Source: Cornus controversa | Taxonomy: Eukaryota; Streptophyta; Magnoliopsida; Cornales; Cornaceae | Direction: 5' to 3' | Assembly: GCA_026545225.1 (NCBI GenBank) | Contig: CM048846.1 | Coordinates: forward strand, 15,649,975-15,713,974 | DNA length: 64,000 bases | Part shown: piece after piece, positions 12,111-24,390 of the stretch | Numbering within the stretch: position 1 is the stretch's first letter | How the letters are laid out: each line of letters begins with the position of its first letter | Program-made: the position numbers and the translations under genes | The notes under the pieces: generated by a model | What the model saw: the letters and a program-made list of their open reading frames with translations, nothing else | Databases searched by the model: none | What the model was told of the DNA's origin: nothing

Positions 12111-14510
12111 TTGGGGTCTGGGTGTTTGGGTGACATGAAGATGAGGGAGGAGAGTTCGTCGGGTGGTAGTGAGGCAAGTGACGAATCCACCTCAAGTTCT
12201 AGCGGTGGTTCTGGGTTTGAGTCTAGTTCTGGGTCTGAGTCTAGAGGCAGCATTGAGGTGGTGGAGGTAGGTGAGGGAGTTAGATGGCTGAGCGCCCCTG
12301 AAGGGGCGTGGACGGTCAGGAGGGGTGGGGGTGCCCGCCCAAGCAAGGTGGTGGGACTTGAGGATCCTAGCCCTTCGATTTCGTGGGTTGGGTGGACACG
12401 ATCGACCTAGCAAGACTACGGGAGGATAAGGATATTCCAGGGGATGTTTCTCTACGGGTTTATTTTGTCCGACTGAACTTTCGCTCAGGTGAGGGGGTGA
12501 AGGAAGGGGAGTTATTGTTGTAGGCGTGGGTTTCCTATCTGCCATTAGGTTTCCACTCCATCCTTTCTATCACATTGTGTTGAACACTTTAGGGTTAGCT
12601 CTCCTACAGGTGAACCCTAACTTTTTTTAGGGTTTTGTCCTGTTTGTTAGTCCTGAATTAGTCAAGGTCTTTGAACCTTGACTTCTATGATTTGATGCTC
12701 TATTACAAAGTAACAAAGACCAAGGATGACCGTCATCGTTATCACCTATTCCTTAAGTCACAACGAGCGATTTGTATGGAAAACCCTTCATCTAATAAAG
12801 GATAGAGAGAGAGACTGGTGGTGATCAAAGGGAAGTGGAGGGCCTCTCTAATCGATACCCTATCTCCAATAAGTTTGTTGTGTTAGGTATCTCTTGTACT
12901 ATTCGTTGTTTTTGTTTAGTTATTATTGTTCTTTCCTTTCTTCTTTTGTTTTGTTGTTGTTTTTTTTATTTGGGCTATTGAAAGTTTAATTATGTTTGTT
13001 GGCTACCTTGATTCTTTCTGTGTAGTGGACAGTTCGACAATACTTAGCGTAGAGAAAGAGAGTAGATTGAACATTTTACGTTTGCGGGTGTGGAGCGATC
13101 GGTTGAGCTCAAAGGAGTTACTAACTGCAGCAAATTTTAGATCAATTGCTAGGCAATTGACAGGTGCGGTGTGCCCCAGCCCGAACGTTCAGCCAATCAC
13201 CAAAAATATGAATATGGTCGTGCCTGGCATAGTACGGAGGGCCAAAGGCAAGAAGGTTGCGAAGCGTGATACACGGACGTTCGTACTTTTAGGTGCTAAA
13301 GAGGCAGAAGTGGGTTTAAAGCGAAAGAACTCCGCCCGTGATTGGTCGAGTGCGGGGAGACCGAGGGTGGACCAATTCATAAGTGTGGTCGTACAGAAGA
13401 GGTGCCCTCTACCGGGATGGGTGCTTCCTGCCCGTCCGGATTGCTCGTTCTGCCATCTTAGGGCGATCAAGTTGCAAGTGGAAGTTCAGGACAACCCGAT
13501 TAGTGGGTGCCTCTCTTGTCGAAGCTGAATGGGTCTCCGCTGAGTGTGGAGGATTCGGTGTTCTATGATGTGCATACCTGCCAGGCCCTTGTCCAGGGTA
13601 TATATATGGACCCCTAAGGACCTGCATGTGATGGACGATATTGATTTTTGGGAGCTAGCTAATATGGGTCCCCTTCGATCGCTTAGGGTATGAACTTTTC
13701 GGGTGTACCTTATCAATTTATTTTCCTCTAACTTTTGTGCTAATGTTTTAGCTACTTTTTATTTGGTAGAGTCACTTTGCCATAGTGGCCACCAGTCGAA
13801 GGTTGGAGGCGGCTAATGCTCGGTTGAAGTATTTGGAGGAAGGTAACAAGAAATTGACCGAGCAATTGCGGGTTGCAATTGAAGTGGCGATAACAGAAAA
13901 TACCAAGGGCAAGGAGTTGGAAGATCAAATGAAGAGGTATTCTGTGGGTTACAGCAAGGTAAAGAAAGAACTGGAGGATGTCCAGGCTCGCTTGGGGGAC
14001 CTAGAGGCTATAGACACCCGATTGGCGGAGTTGGAGGGGATCAACCAGTTCTTGCTGGAGACCCAGCAGAAGATGGAGGTAGTTGTCCAAGCACTTTATC
14101 GCCGTATGTTCAAATCGACTCTGTGGAGTTTGGAATGTGCTTGCCTACCGAACGGGTTTTGAGGACAAGGGAGCTGAGAGCCCCATGTATGCGGGCAGTC
14201 CGGAAGAGTACGATTAAGAGGCAGGGGTGACCAACCGAGAGTACCCTGATCCTAATGTGTCCCCAGATGAGGACATAACTGTAGGGTTGCTTGATCAGGT
14301 ATCTGCTGACCTGATGTTTGCTCGTGCCTCGCTGCCTATGGGCAAACGGGATGACTCCAATGGACAGACCGTGCAAGACCCTTTTGGTCAAGTTGGGGAA
14401 GCTCTCTCTTTAAACTCGGGTGTTGAGCTAGTGTCCGAGGGGGTTTCGACAGGAGCTGCAGAGGCGGGGAATAAAGCGGCTCCTTCTGTGCCTAAGTCCT
14501 GAGACTCAAA
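12111..14510 (+). pseudogene. Accessory ORF of a Tat-type element (Transposase_28-like)
   Basis: It lies antisense to the integrase next to the 3' LTR, where Tat-lineage elements often carry an extra gene. The N-terminus is a Ser/Gly-rich acidic stretch starting near 12111 (REESSSGGSEASDESTSSSS). The homologous copies elsewhere in the window show the following block EGELLLSMGFLSAITFPLHP and FYHIVLNTLGLAP, similar to the putative gypsy-type transposon domain. In this copy frame breaks (for example a stop near 12523) interrupt that block. A middle part (13160-13500) and a coiled coil (13785-14100, EEGNKKLTEQLRVAIE and heptad-like KVKKELEDVQARL) follow, ending near 14502. The role is unknown. 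Unrecognised introns could explain some of the breaks. Confidence 0.65.
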
Positions 14511-14949
14511 GTGTTGTTATGTTTATATGTTTCTTTGTTCGGTAATTGTATTTGAAACAGACTGATGAGACTATTACTTTTTAACAAAAGTTGAATGAGA
14601 TATGCCTGGATTTTATTTTATTTGTTCTTATTTACTTACGTTACTTACTCCTCGTGCTTGGAATTGTTTATTATCTTTATTTTTTACTTGGTTGTTAGGG
14701 AATGCTAGTATGTGTTCAGTTTGTTAGTTGGTGTTCTGGGCGAGATGTCTGATATACTGTTCTTGATGTTCGATCGTGCGATCATGTGAGTGGCTAACCA
14801 TGCCTGAGAGCAATTAGTTCGACAGATTGGTCATACCTTCGGTGCATCGAACCTTGGGGAAATATGCTCAACTTTGTTCCAATTTGAAAAATGGGGTTTC
14901 ATATTTACATAACGAGAGGAACATTCTGGGGGGAGAGTGAGAGCTTACA

Positions 14950-16212
14950 TGTAGTATGTCTTTAGATGTGTTGCATTCCAGGGCAGTTTAACTTTTGCAC
15001 CATCTTCAACGAGTTGTAACCGGTAGGCTCTTTTGGCAACTTCCTCTGTCACCTCGTATGGACCTTCCTAGTTGGCCGCCAATTTCCCAGCATTTAACTC
15101 CTTTGTGCCCAGGTTTGTCTTATGGAGTACCAGGTCCCCTTTGTTAAACGCCTGCTGCTTAACCCTTTTGTTGTATTTATTCATGATTACTTGGTGATAC
15201 GACGCTAGTCATATCAAGGCGATGTCACGGCGTTCGTCTAAGAGATCAAGGTTACATTTTAGCGCTCGATCGTTGATTTCGATCCAGAGGGAACTTGTCC
15301 GTAGAGTGGTTAGGTTGATTTCGGTCGGGATTACTGCTTCGGTGCTGTAGGTAAGACTGAAGGGAGTCGCCCCTGTTGGTCTTCTTAGAGTTATTCGGTA
15401 GGCCCACAACACTTTGGGTAATTCTTTTAACCATTTTCCTTTTCGCTCCGTTAGCTTCTTTTTCATGTAGTGAAATGTGGTTCTGTTTGTGATCTTGGCT
15501 TGGGCGTTACCTTGTGGGTACGACCTGGAGGACTTCTTCTGGTTAATACCATGTTGTTTAAAGAATTGTTGGATGTCGTTCCCGACAAGATTCTTCTCGT
15601 TGTCTATGGTGATTGAGTCTGGAAGTCCGTACCTGCAGATAATATTGGACCAGACGAAGAGTTCGACTTGGGGCTGAGCAATAAGCCTTGGTTTCGACCC
15701 ACTTTTTGAAGTAATCGGTAGCCAACAACAGATACTTTTTGTTCCCAGCCGCACTGGGTAGAGGGCCGACGACATCCATGGCCCACCGAGCGACCGACCA
15801 GGGGTTTGTTGATCATCAAATTAAGATCTTCAAGAGGTTGACAGGGGATGCATGCATGTCTTTGGCACTTGTCGCACTTGAGGACATAATCCTGGGCCTC
15901 TTGAGCTAAGTATGGCAAAAAATATCCCTGCAACAGGATCTTATGGGTGAGTGAACGTCCGCTAGAATGGTTGCCGCAGGCGCCAGCGTGCACCTCTTCT
16001 AGCGCTTGATGTGATTTGGTCGAGGTGAGACACCGCAGGTACGATCCTGAGTGTGATCTTCGGTACAACTGGTGGTGAATCAGGGCGTACTTGGGAGCAG
16101 TGAGTAGAATCCTCCTTGATTCATCATTCGATGAGGGTAACACCCCCGTCTCCAGGTATGTTTGTATCGGGTCAATCCAACTAGGCTTGGTCGATAGGCA
16201 CAATACTTGCAT
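14950..16212 (-). pseudogene. Gypsy (Tat) integrase, catalytic Glu replaced
   Basis: Reading from 16212 downward, an H2C2 zinc-binding region (GACGNHSSGRSLTHKILLQG, then CDKCQRHA) is followed by the core with MDVVGPLPSAAGNKKYLLLATDYF and then DSITIDNEKNLVGND. The expected glutamate block (family NGQAEVTN) reads GNAQAKITN, so the third catalytic residue is lysine. The tail region down to about 14990 encodes the usual integrase C-terminal domain in pieces. Several frameshifts separate the parts. On its 16212 side it meets an accessory-ORF fragment instead of RNase H. Confidence 0.75.
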
Positions 16213-16950
16213 GGGTCTGGTTATGCTTGGTTCGGATATGACGGTTATTCTTGGTCTTTGTTACTCTGAAGTCAAGGTTCAAAGACCTTGACTGATTCAG
16301 GACTAACAAATAGGACAGAACCCTAAAATAGTTAAAGTTCACCTGCAGGGGAGCTAACCCTAAAGTGTTCAGCACAATGTGATAGAAAGGATGGAGTGGA
16401 AACGTAATGGCGGATAGGAAACCCATCGACAACAATAACTCCCCTTCCTTCACCCCCTCACTCGAGAGAAAGTTCGCTCGAACAGGATTAACTCGTTGAG
16501 AAACATCCCCTGGAATATCCCTATCCTCCCGCAGTCTTGCTAGGTCGATTGTCTTCACCCTACCCACAAAATTGGAGGGGTCAGGATCCTCAGGTCCCAC
16601 TACCTTGCTTGGGCGGGCGCCCCCACCCCTCCGGACCATCCACGCAGCTTCAGGGGCCCTCGCCCCCTAACTCCCTCACCTACCTTCACCACTTCAACGC
16701 TACCTCTAGACTCAGACCCAGAACTAGACTCGGATCTAGAACCACCACTAGAGCTTGAGGTGGATTCGTTGCCTGCCTCACTACCACCCGACGAACTCTC
16801 CTCCCTCCTCCTCATGTCACCCCAAACACCCAGACCCCGATGAAGCGCGAGAAAGAAAACTAACCTCAGAAAGACAACACGAAAGCTCTGGTTGAGGAAA
16901 AAACGCAGGTATAGAAGAAACAAATACCCCCTAAACGAATGTCCTCTCAC
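16213..16950 (-). pseudogene. Second copy of the accessory-ORF N-terminus, fused to integrase
   Basis: On the minus strand this repeats the accessory ORF start seen at 12111 on the plus strand. It has the same Ser-rich N-terminus (REESSSGGSEAGNESTSSSS) and IDLARLREDRDIPGDVS, EGELLLSMGFLSAITFPLHP. It ends abruptly around 16210-16250, where integrase sequence in the same orientation begins. This is the internal breakpoint of the inverted structure. Confidence 0.75.
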
Positions 16951-17083
16951 CTTTTAAAAGAAACGACGTCCTTATTCCCAACGCAATCACACCAACCGTC
17001 CCAACCGACTTAGATAGCTATGCCACCATTCAATTTCCTTCTAACTCTACTTACATCAGAATTCGAATCGAATTGGGGGCAAG

Positions 17084-17582
17084 TGTGGACCCTCAAGCGT
17101 GAGTCCATTCAACGGGCCCAACACGATGCAGCCCACGACGAGAGTAAACCCACTCCCTTGAGTGGAACACGTAGAATGGAAGCCCAATCCAAGCCCTGAA
17201 GAAATACGCCGCCAACAAATGCGATAGACTTAGCCGACACCCCCTCGCTCTCCATTGGACAAAGTCATCATCAACCTAGACCATCTCTTGCTTGGACAAA
17301 TCAGTATCATCAGCTTACCAGCCCAACTCAAGAAAAACCATGGTGAAGAGGAACCAGCCCACGTGAAGGGAAAAAACAAGCCATCAGCCTATAAATAAGA
17401 GCAAAAATGGAAAAGAAAGGGTAGAATAACAAACTAATGCAACCTTCTGTATTCTAATTGGCACCCATTGTTGAAAAAACCAACTTCTGTATCGTCATTA
17501 ATTTTATACAGTGTTGAATATTATCTGATATTGAGTGTGTATGCTTCGTTGAGTTATATTTATATATTTTTGAGCATCTACA
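17084..17582 (+). repeat. Right LTR of the 11.4-17.6 kb element
   Basis: It begins TGTGGACCCTCAAGCG after the polypurine tract AATTGGGGGCAAG (17071-17083) and ends TTGAGCATCTACA. It is inverted relative to 11372-11871. Confidence 0.85.
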
Positions 17583-18090
17583 ATATATAATATATCCCTT
17601 GCCGGAATTTTGAACAAAAATGCAGCATCGTATGTGTTATATTTTGGCTGGGATTTCATACTATATCTTAAACTGTGACTATATATGTATATATTCTATG
17701 GTTCTTTAGTACTCTTCTAGATATGCTGCCTCGTATAACTTTGATACATAATTTTGCAAACTGAATCAAGGGAAACATTAACAAATTAAATCATACTCCT
17801 ACAACATATCGCGCAGAAAGCAAGCCATTTGAAGAGCCACAGATATGTATGTACGTAGTTTTATATATGCAAATATTACTCTCTCCTTAGTTTTGGATTT
17901 TGGATTTTATTTTTGTGTGGTGGCATGGTTGAGAATTCATCAATTAAACCTCTCTCATAATTACAGTTATTGAAACACACGTTTTTTCATTTGCACCATG
18001 CCTAGAGCAGATTTGATCTAACGTCGACATATATATTAAACTCATGAGTAGCTACGAACTGCTCGTCAGGAAGGAGATAAGGCCTAGCAT
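17583..18090. other. Resumed unit-1 spacer
   Basis: After the retroelement the dehydrin-unit spacer resumes. TATTTTGGCTGGGATTTCATACTATATC near 17640 is the same sequence found at 53705 and 55815 in units 4 and 5. This shows that the element was inserted between the dehydrin 1 promoter and its MIR169 hairpin. Confidence 0.7.
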
Positions 18091-18110
18091 GAGAGAGAAG
18101 ATGTTGTCAG

Positions 18111-18272
18111 ATTAGCCAAGATGACTGCCTGGGAACCAAACAAGGGCTCAAACTGCATGTGCGTGCGTGTATATGTATTATGTACACACACTCACACAAT
18201 CTACTTTCTATATTTGATTGATTGTGATTTGTGAGACCCATTGGGTGGTAGAAGGCAAGTCATCCTTGGCTA
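18111..18272 (-). ncRNA. MIR169: MIR169 precursor, copy a
   Basis: On the minus strand the 5' arm at 18272-18253 reads TAGCCAAGGATGACTTGCCT, the plant miR169 core. The 3' arm at 18129-18111 reads GGCAGTCATCTTGGCTAAT, the usual miR169 star. They pair with small mismatches and are separated by about 120 nt, normal for this family. miR169 guides cleavage or repression of NF-YA (HAP2) mRNAs and is stress-regulated in several plants. The base after the 20-mer is T. The hairpin lies upstream (in the minus sense) of dehydrin 1, with a retroelement between them. Confidence 0.9.
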
Positions 18273-19380
18273 CCAAACAAGACTCTTGCCTTCATGGCCT
18301 CTCTTCCTCTCTCAAATCCACATATGTTTGGTTTCATGGATCTATATTTATCGTCAATCAGATAACATGACAGACATGCATATATGAGATTCGGATATGT
18401 TTTAGCTTCTTCAAATCAATTTGTCCATTCCATAATCGACCCTTCTTTTTTCCTTTTTTTTTTCCTTTTCCACTCTCATCTCCATGCATGACAGTATCAT
18501 TTTTCTGCTCATGAAGGAATATATTCTCTTCAAAATGTATGGATCCAATGTGTAAAAGATTTTACTTATTTCCTTTCAAGCTAGTTGATGAAAGGTGGAA
18601 TTTCAATGATGAAGAAAAGATTTTACTTATTTTCTCTGGACACCATGCACAGTAGATGAAAATCAATCATAAAAATTAAATATTTTTTTATAATAAATAT
18701 TTTATTTTTTTATCCATCATTATGACATTTTAATTTTAAGGTATTTACGATTTCATCAACAAACAAATAAATTAATAATAAATACGCTCGCTGTGGGATT
18801 AATTTGGATTTTGCAGCAAGACAACAGAAAATAGGTGAGGAAAAAAAAGAAAGCGTCAGCATTGTTTCTCTCTCCGTCAGGTACGAGGATCGTGCGGGTA
18901 CGTCCTGTCTCTTGTGTTGTGCCTCAAAACACTTGTATATTATTATTTAATTTAAAAATATTATTTTATTTTGAGTATATGTTTCAGATTTTAAACAAAC
19001 AAACCCCCTTGGTTTCTTTTTTTTTTCTCTCTCAAATTCTAATCAAAGTGAAAACTCTTGCTTCAGGTTTTCCTACTCAAAATCGGACTCTTCCAACTCT
19101 ACGTGATCTAAACAAATACCAGAAAATTCCAATTAAATACAAAATCACCTGTAACTTGCATATAGAGTACTTGAAAAAAAAAAACCCCTGAGTAATATGA
19201 TTTGGAATTTGTTCAATTGATTTACAGAATTCATATAATATGCGATGTAATTGTGTTGCTCGACAGCAGAGCCTATCATACACACATTTCCAATATGTAG
19301 GCTCGAATCTCTGCCCTTTTCTTTGAGGGTAGAAAAGTTATACCATTGGATTAGATATTTTTGATTTTGTTTTGAGGCCA

Positions 19381-20878
19381 TTTTTTTTGGTTTGATTCAA
19401 GAGCAAAAGTGATATAGAAACTTTCAAACTAAAATTTCTTACATGAATCCATTACATATGTGAATAAAATTATAAAAATTGTGATAAACATATATCTATA
19501 TCTAAAAAAACTATGTTTTTTCATCCTTATGATGAGTCTTTTTTCTTTTCTTTTTGTATAGAATCAACTGTACTGAAAGGTTGTTATAACAGACCAGACA
19601 CTTAACAATGACCCAAAAGCCTAAACTATCCACTCATTTATACCAAGATCCGATGTGGGACAAAGAAGACCCTTCTAACATTCTCTCCCACCCAAACTTG
19701 TAACGCATTCGTTGCGGTCGGACCACCCTGCTTACCCGTCCCCCATGGAAGGACCTAGTAATGACCCGAACCCAGACTTCACCCGAGACCTTTCTAACAT
19801 TCTCACCACACCCGAACTTGCAACGCCCTCGTTATGGTTTGACCACCCTTTCCATTTGGATCCGACATGAGACAAAGAAGACCCTTCTAAGAGTTGCTTA
19901 ATAGCTAGGACCAACTATAGTGTTTGATTGATCCTAGCCGTCCCTATGTCTTACATATATTCTTTTTAGTTGTAGCCTCCAAATTTTACTAATTTTGGCC
20001 TTTCATATTCACCTCGGCATTATATTCGTTTAGGAATTCTAGAGAAAATTACAAAATATATATGAACTTTTGGAGCTTACTTTACAAATACATGGAATTT
20101 TTTAAAAAAATTCTCCTAAAATGTTAATTTGAACATGAGAAAACATTGTTCATTTTATTCAAACGTCCAAACTACCCTTACTATTTTGACTATCAGTGAT
20201 AGAAATTGAACTAACTTTTGATCACTAATAGTCTATTTACACCAAATTGATAATTGCGTATACAAAAAATGGTATCTCTGTGCACAAAAGAGGCACCTAA
20301 ATGGAAATAATGTACGTTAATTCCTTTTATTTTCAAATAAACATAGTAATATAACTTTTTTATGTGTCATTTTGTTCCATAAATCATATGGAAATAGTTT
20401 TATACTTTTATGCATATATGAAAGTACTCATGTATTAGTAATATTTTAATGACAAATAAATACAATTTAAGAGTCCAGTCAAAATTATTAACATGAGATT
20501 ACTTGAGAAATTATAGCGGGTGATGTAAAAGTGGAAAAAATATTCAATACCTAAAAAAAACCACAATGAATGAAAACTCCCAATTTTCCTAGTACAATTT
20601 ACGTATCGTTGGCCGGAGGTACAGGACCCCTACCAATACTTTCTCGTAAAAGTGTAGTCATCTTGTGTTGATAATTTGACCTAACACTCAAATTGCATTT
20701 ATTTGTCATTAAAAAATTACTAAAATATGAGTACTTTCATATATGCATAAAAAGTATAAAACTATTTTCATGTAATTTATGAAATAAAAATTACACTCTA
20801 CGGCCATACAAATGTTATATTAATATGTTTAATTAAAAAAAAAGTATAAAAAATATTTCTATTCAGAAATCACTAAGT
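19381..20878. repeat. Spacer paralogous to 48740-49980
   Basis: Stretches such as ACCAACTATAGTGTTTGATT (19909) and the block around 20040-20350 recur at 48942 and 49080-49400 with small differences, and pieces recur near 43900. They mark the inter-unit spacer of the dehydrin/MIR169 array. No gene is seen. A foreign insertion occupies about 19565-19900. Confidence 0.65.
19565..19900 (-). mobile_element. Small LTR-like remnant in the spacer
   Basis: This stretch is absent from the paralogous spacer at 48920-48945. It contains a sequence which, read on the minus strand, resembles small plant LTRs (TCTTCTTTGTCCCACATCGG near 19660, and a related, degenerate copy near 19880). It may be a TRIM-like insertion with two partial LTRs. 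Ends and duplication were not resolved. Confidence 0.4.
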
Positions 20879-20883
20879 ATTAC

Positions 20884-21229
20884 TGTGGAGGAAAAAATCC
20901 CACCAATAAGAAAAAGCCACGTGGGAGGCTCGATCACATGGCTTAAATCGTTGTAGTAATTGGCATGTGTGGCTGTTGACGGAGCAAGTCAACCATAAAG
21001 CAGTCAAAAACAACTTAGTCAACATCAATTCAAATAATACTTAATCCCTATGATTGGGGATAGAATCATGTGGTCAACCCTATGATTTGGGGGAAGAAAT
21101 CAATGGTCTACTGTAAAAAGAAAAAATATAAATGAATCCATAAGACCTATTGAAGAGGGCACTTCACATACTTCTTTTTGAGTGTCCTTACTTTAATTAC
21201 TACTCAGTTAGTATATTTTTGCATCTACA
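20884..21229 (+). repeat. 5' LTR of the 20.9-43.5 kb element
   Basis: It begins TGTGGAGGAAAAAATCCCAC and ends TTTTTGCATCTACA. It is 346 bp, much longer than its 3' partner, which has lost its middle. Confidence 0.85.
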
Positions 21230-21239
21230 CTTTAGCGTC

Positions 21240-21700
21240 GTCTGTGATAAGGAACAAAATTTTTTGTAGGTGGAATTCATGCCCTTATAGTTATGATTGG
21301 GGACCATCATAGGCAGACAATCATTAATACACAACGAGACAATGGAACATAATCAAACACATGAGCAAATTTTGTAGTAGTTGCAGTTACAATTAGAAGA
21401 ATACCATCGGCTAAATGAGTAGTTTCAGGAAAAGCTTGACCGTCTCACTGGAAAGAAAATCGATGTCCCGTAACATGAACACGAAGGGTCTGGAGAGCAT
21501 GTCTCAGCTCAAGTTGGTCGCTGGACAATTCAACAGTTACCTACTGGGTCGGGGCAGAATGGCCCAAGAACATATATATTCCCCTACAGGAAATTGGAGA
21601 CAAATTCCAGAGGGAATTGGATGCATGGATTAAAGATCTGAAGATCTGAATGATCCAGTTCCCTTTCACAGAAGAAATACAAAGAGCCCCAAAACCAAAA
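21240..21700 (+). pseudogene. Gag remnant of the outer Tat element
   Basis: Pieces in shifting frames (LEEYHRLNE, FQEKLDRLTGK, EHEGSGEHVSAQVGRW) resemble the start of a plant Tat gag. Frames are broken throughout and the rest is displaced by the insertion that begins at 21713. Confidence 0.5.
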
Positions 21701-21712
21701 AAGTTACCCAAG

Positions 21713-22920
21713 TGTTGACCCTAGAGGGGGAGTGAATAGGGTCAATGGCAAATTATGACAATTTTTCACTAATTTAAATTGTAAGAACAAATTTGAATAA
21801 AAGCAATAGTGAAATGAGAAAAATGAAATTGATGCACAAAAATTAAGAGAGAGAGTTAGAGAGAGAATCAAACGCAAAAGACGCAAGATGTAGCGTGGTT
21901 CGGAATCTCCTACTCCACGACTCAAGATCCTTCTTGAGATTTTCCCAAATCCACTAAGGCTTCTCCTTTCGGGTGGAGAGAAAACCTTTACAATGAAGCT
22001 TCAAGCTTCTTCCTTCTCTTGCTAAGTGAAGTTATTCACCTAGTCTTCTAGGGTTTAAACTAACCCTTTTATAATAAATGAGAGAAAGATTGGAGTACAA
22101 TAAATGACATCTCTCAAAGATAAATGCTTAAGTTTCATCTCACACTATAGCAATAAATGAATCTCAAGTTTCAAGCTCAAATCTTTGTTTCAAGAAGATG
22201 AGATGAGTAAATGATGATCAAGAAGAGTATATTTGGTGTCTCTTACTCATAAATGTAGAACAAGACTCATATATATGATCTATTTCAAAAATATAGCTAT
22301 TGGTGGTTGGGCAACATTAAATGTAGTAAAATAGCCATTCAGATCTGTTCCCGTAAAGTCAGTTTACCCCTTTAGAAATGCCAAAAATGCTCTGTCTAAA
22401 TTAGTTGACTGATAGAAGTGTAGAAATCAACTGATTGATGCTTAACATTAAAAAAAAAAAAATTTGACATCCAAACAAATCCTAAAACATTAAGGACTTC
22501 AAAGATGTGATTCAATGTGATCAATTCCTATTCTTAAGAGGCTAAGGACCAATATGAAATGTAAGAATGATATGTACATGGTCTTAAAAATTTATTTTTG
22601 AGAAATTGAGCTTCAAGCAAGATATTCAAATAAAACTTTACAAGATTAACTAAGCTCTCACCATTTTCTAACTACCCCAATTCTTCTTTGATTGACATGA
22701 CTCTTCAAGCTTGATGTGTCAACTTCATTTTAATGGGATAGATTCCTTTGATCATGTCATCTTCAATGTTTTATCCTCATTGTGAATGTTATCTTGAATA
22801 GATTATAAGCAATCACTTCAATGAAAATGTTCGAAACTAACACCATTAATGGTTTGTTATCATCAAAATTACAAGATTGCTCTTTGATTAAAACCTTTGG
22901 GTCAATAGTTTTTCCCACTG
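21713..22920 (+). mobile_element. LTR-like insertion, probably a copia-type LTR fragment
   Basis: It starts TGTTGACCCTAGAGGGGGAG, a sequence typical of a widespread plant LTR class, and continues through a stretch rich in short A/T words without coding potential. It is cut by the palindrome at 22921. I found no matching second LTR. Lineage is uncertain. Confidence 0.4.
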
Positions 22921-24117
22921 TGTGAGACCCCGATATAAGATGATTCTCATTAGCATAATTTAATTTTGAAATAAACATGAATTGTATATGATCATTTTTG
23001 TATATACACTAAATTGAGGAGATAACATGTAACATGCCTAGTGTGGCTTATATTGTGAAGTTTATGTTATGCATTATAGTAGGTATTAACCATTGTAAGG
23101 TGTTAATTAGAAGTTATGTATTAATATATATAAATATTAATCTAGGGATGGTGAGGTGTTTGTGAGAAATGAAGTGGTTTAGAACGGTTTAAATGGAAAT
23201 AACTTGAGGGTTGGAGTGTAAATTTAAAGTGTTGAAGGAGGTGAAGTGCAAATAATCTAAAATGATGCTAGTGTCAAAATTGTGTGTTAAATGGATGAGT
23301 AATCAGTTTGGATCAGATTAGGAGAACAACTTGTCTATACAAACCTTAAACCTTGTTTGGCAAACCATGTTTTTGGTGTCTTAAACTTGTAGAGAAGTTA
23401 AGAGAGGGGAGACTAAGAAAAGAAGAAGGAAAAGAATGAAAACTCAAGTTAAACACTTGCAAGGAGGAAGATACCACAACCGTGACAATCCCAAAGGGAT
23501 AAATAAGCTTGGAAGATACCCAAAGTGAGTGTATTCACTAGAAGTTTATTATTTGAATGTATACAATGAAGTATTGAAGATGTCTATATGATATGAAGAT
23601 ACATATATGGTATGAAGATGCTTATAAAATATAAAGATGTCTCTAAGGCATGAAATTATATAAGGTCCATACTTTGGCCAAGAAGGAGAGTAAAAAGTTA
23701 TAATACCTATAGGGCTTGAAGTTATTAGATAATATCAATGTTTATTTTTCTGATGTAATAGTGTTACATTCTTTGGGTTTAAAGCTCACTTTTGTTATAT
23801 ATATATTTTTCAGGTTCAAGGTTTTGTAGCCACTATTGAGTCTAGAGTCTTGGGTATTGGATAAGAAATGAGGAAAAGGAAGTGTTTTATCTAATATGTA
23901 ATTATTGTACATGAGTTTTATAGTAAACTTATAATTAAATGTTTAGTGATTGTTACTACTTGTAATATAAGCCTGTGGTTTGATTGTATTTGTAAATTAT
24001 TAAATATGCACTATGATGTATATTAATGTCAATTATGTTTGATGTTAATGAAGATGGTTAGATGTATTCCAATTGCTTAATTTGTTATATGTCTATAAAT
24101 TAGGTTGGGGTGTGTCA
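22921..24117 (+). repeat. LTR of the chromovirus-like element, left arm
   Basis: It begins TGTGAGACCCCGATATAAG and ends GGGGTGTGTCA. A primer-binding-like TTTGGTATCAAAG (initiator Met tRNA type) follows at about 24121. It is the inverse of 41023-42204. Confidence 0.8.
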
Positions 24118-24390
24118 GCTTTTGGTATCAAAGACTAAGTTTTTTTAGGTTCTGGAGGTGATAAGAGTCCAGACTGGCAATGGTAGTAGAAAATGTGTAG
24201 TGAGTCATATATTTGACTTTAATAATACTAACAAGTATGTATTAAATGTTCATCATATATATTTGTTATTATATTTGAGATTCATCGAAAATATTGAGTA
24301 ATGGAAGGAGGAAATGATAATCCTAGAGCTGAGACATAAGCTTCTTATACTCCAGTTAAGACTGAAGTTGAACAACATATTCATGATAGC

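Larger units (their letters stand above)
11372..17582. mobile_element. Tat-type Ty3/gypsy retroelement with inverted LTRs
   Basis: Two 500-bp LTRs form the ends but in opposite orientation: 11372-11871 on the minus strand and 17084-17582 on the plus strand. Each carries the usual TGTGGACC start next to a polypurine tract (AATTGGGGGCAAG) on its inner side. The flanks 11367-11371 and 17583-17587 both read ATATA, which fits integration as a unit, though the sequence is simple. Inside, from the left, are an accessory ORF (plus), integrase (minus), and a second copy of the accessory ORF start (minus). No gag, protease, RT or 5' LTR is present. The structure is two 3' ends joined tail-outward. Confidence 0.8.

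Noticed and set aside
18111..18272. MIR169 hairpin on the plus strand
   Set aside because: On the plus strand the 5' arm lacks bases of the miR169 core (TAGCCAAGATGACTGCC); the exact core and star are on the minus strand in the usual 5'/3' order.
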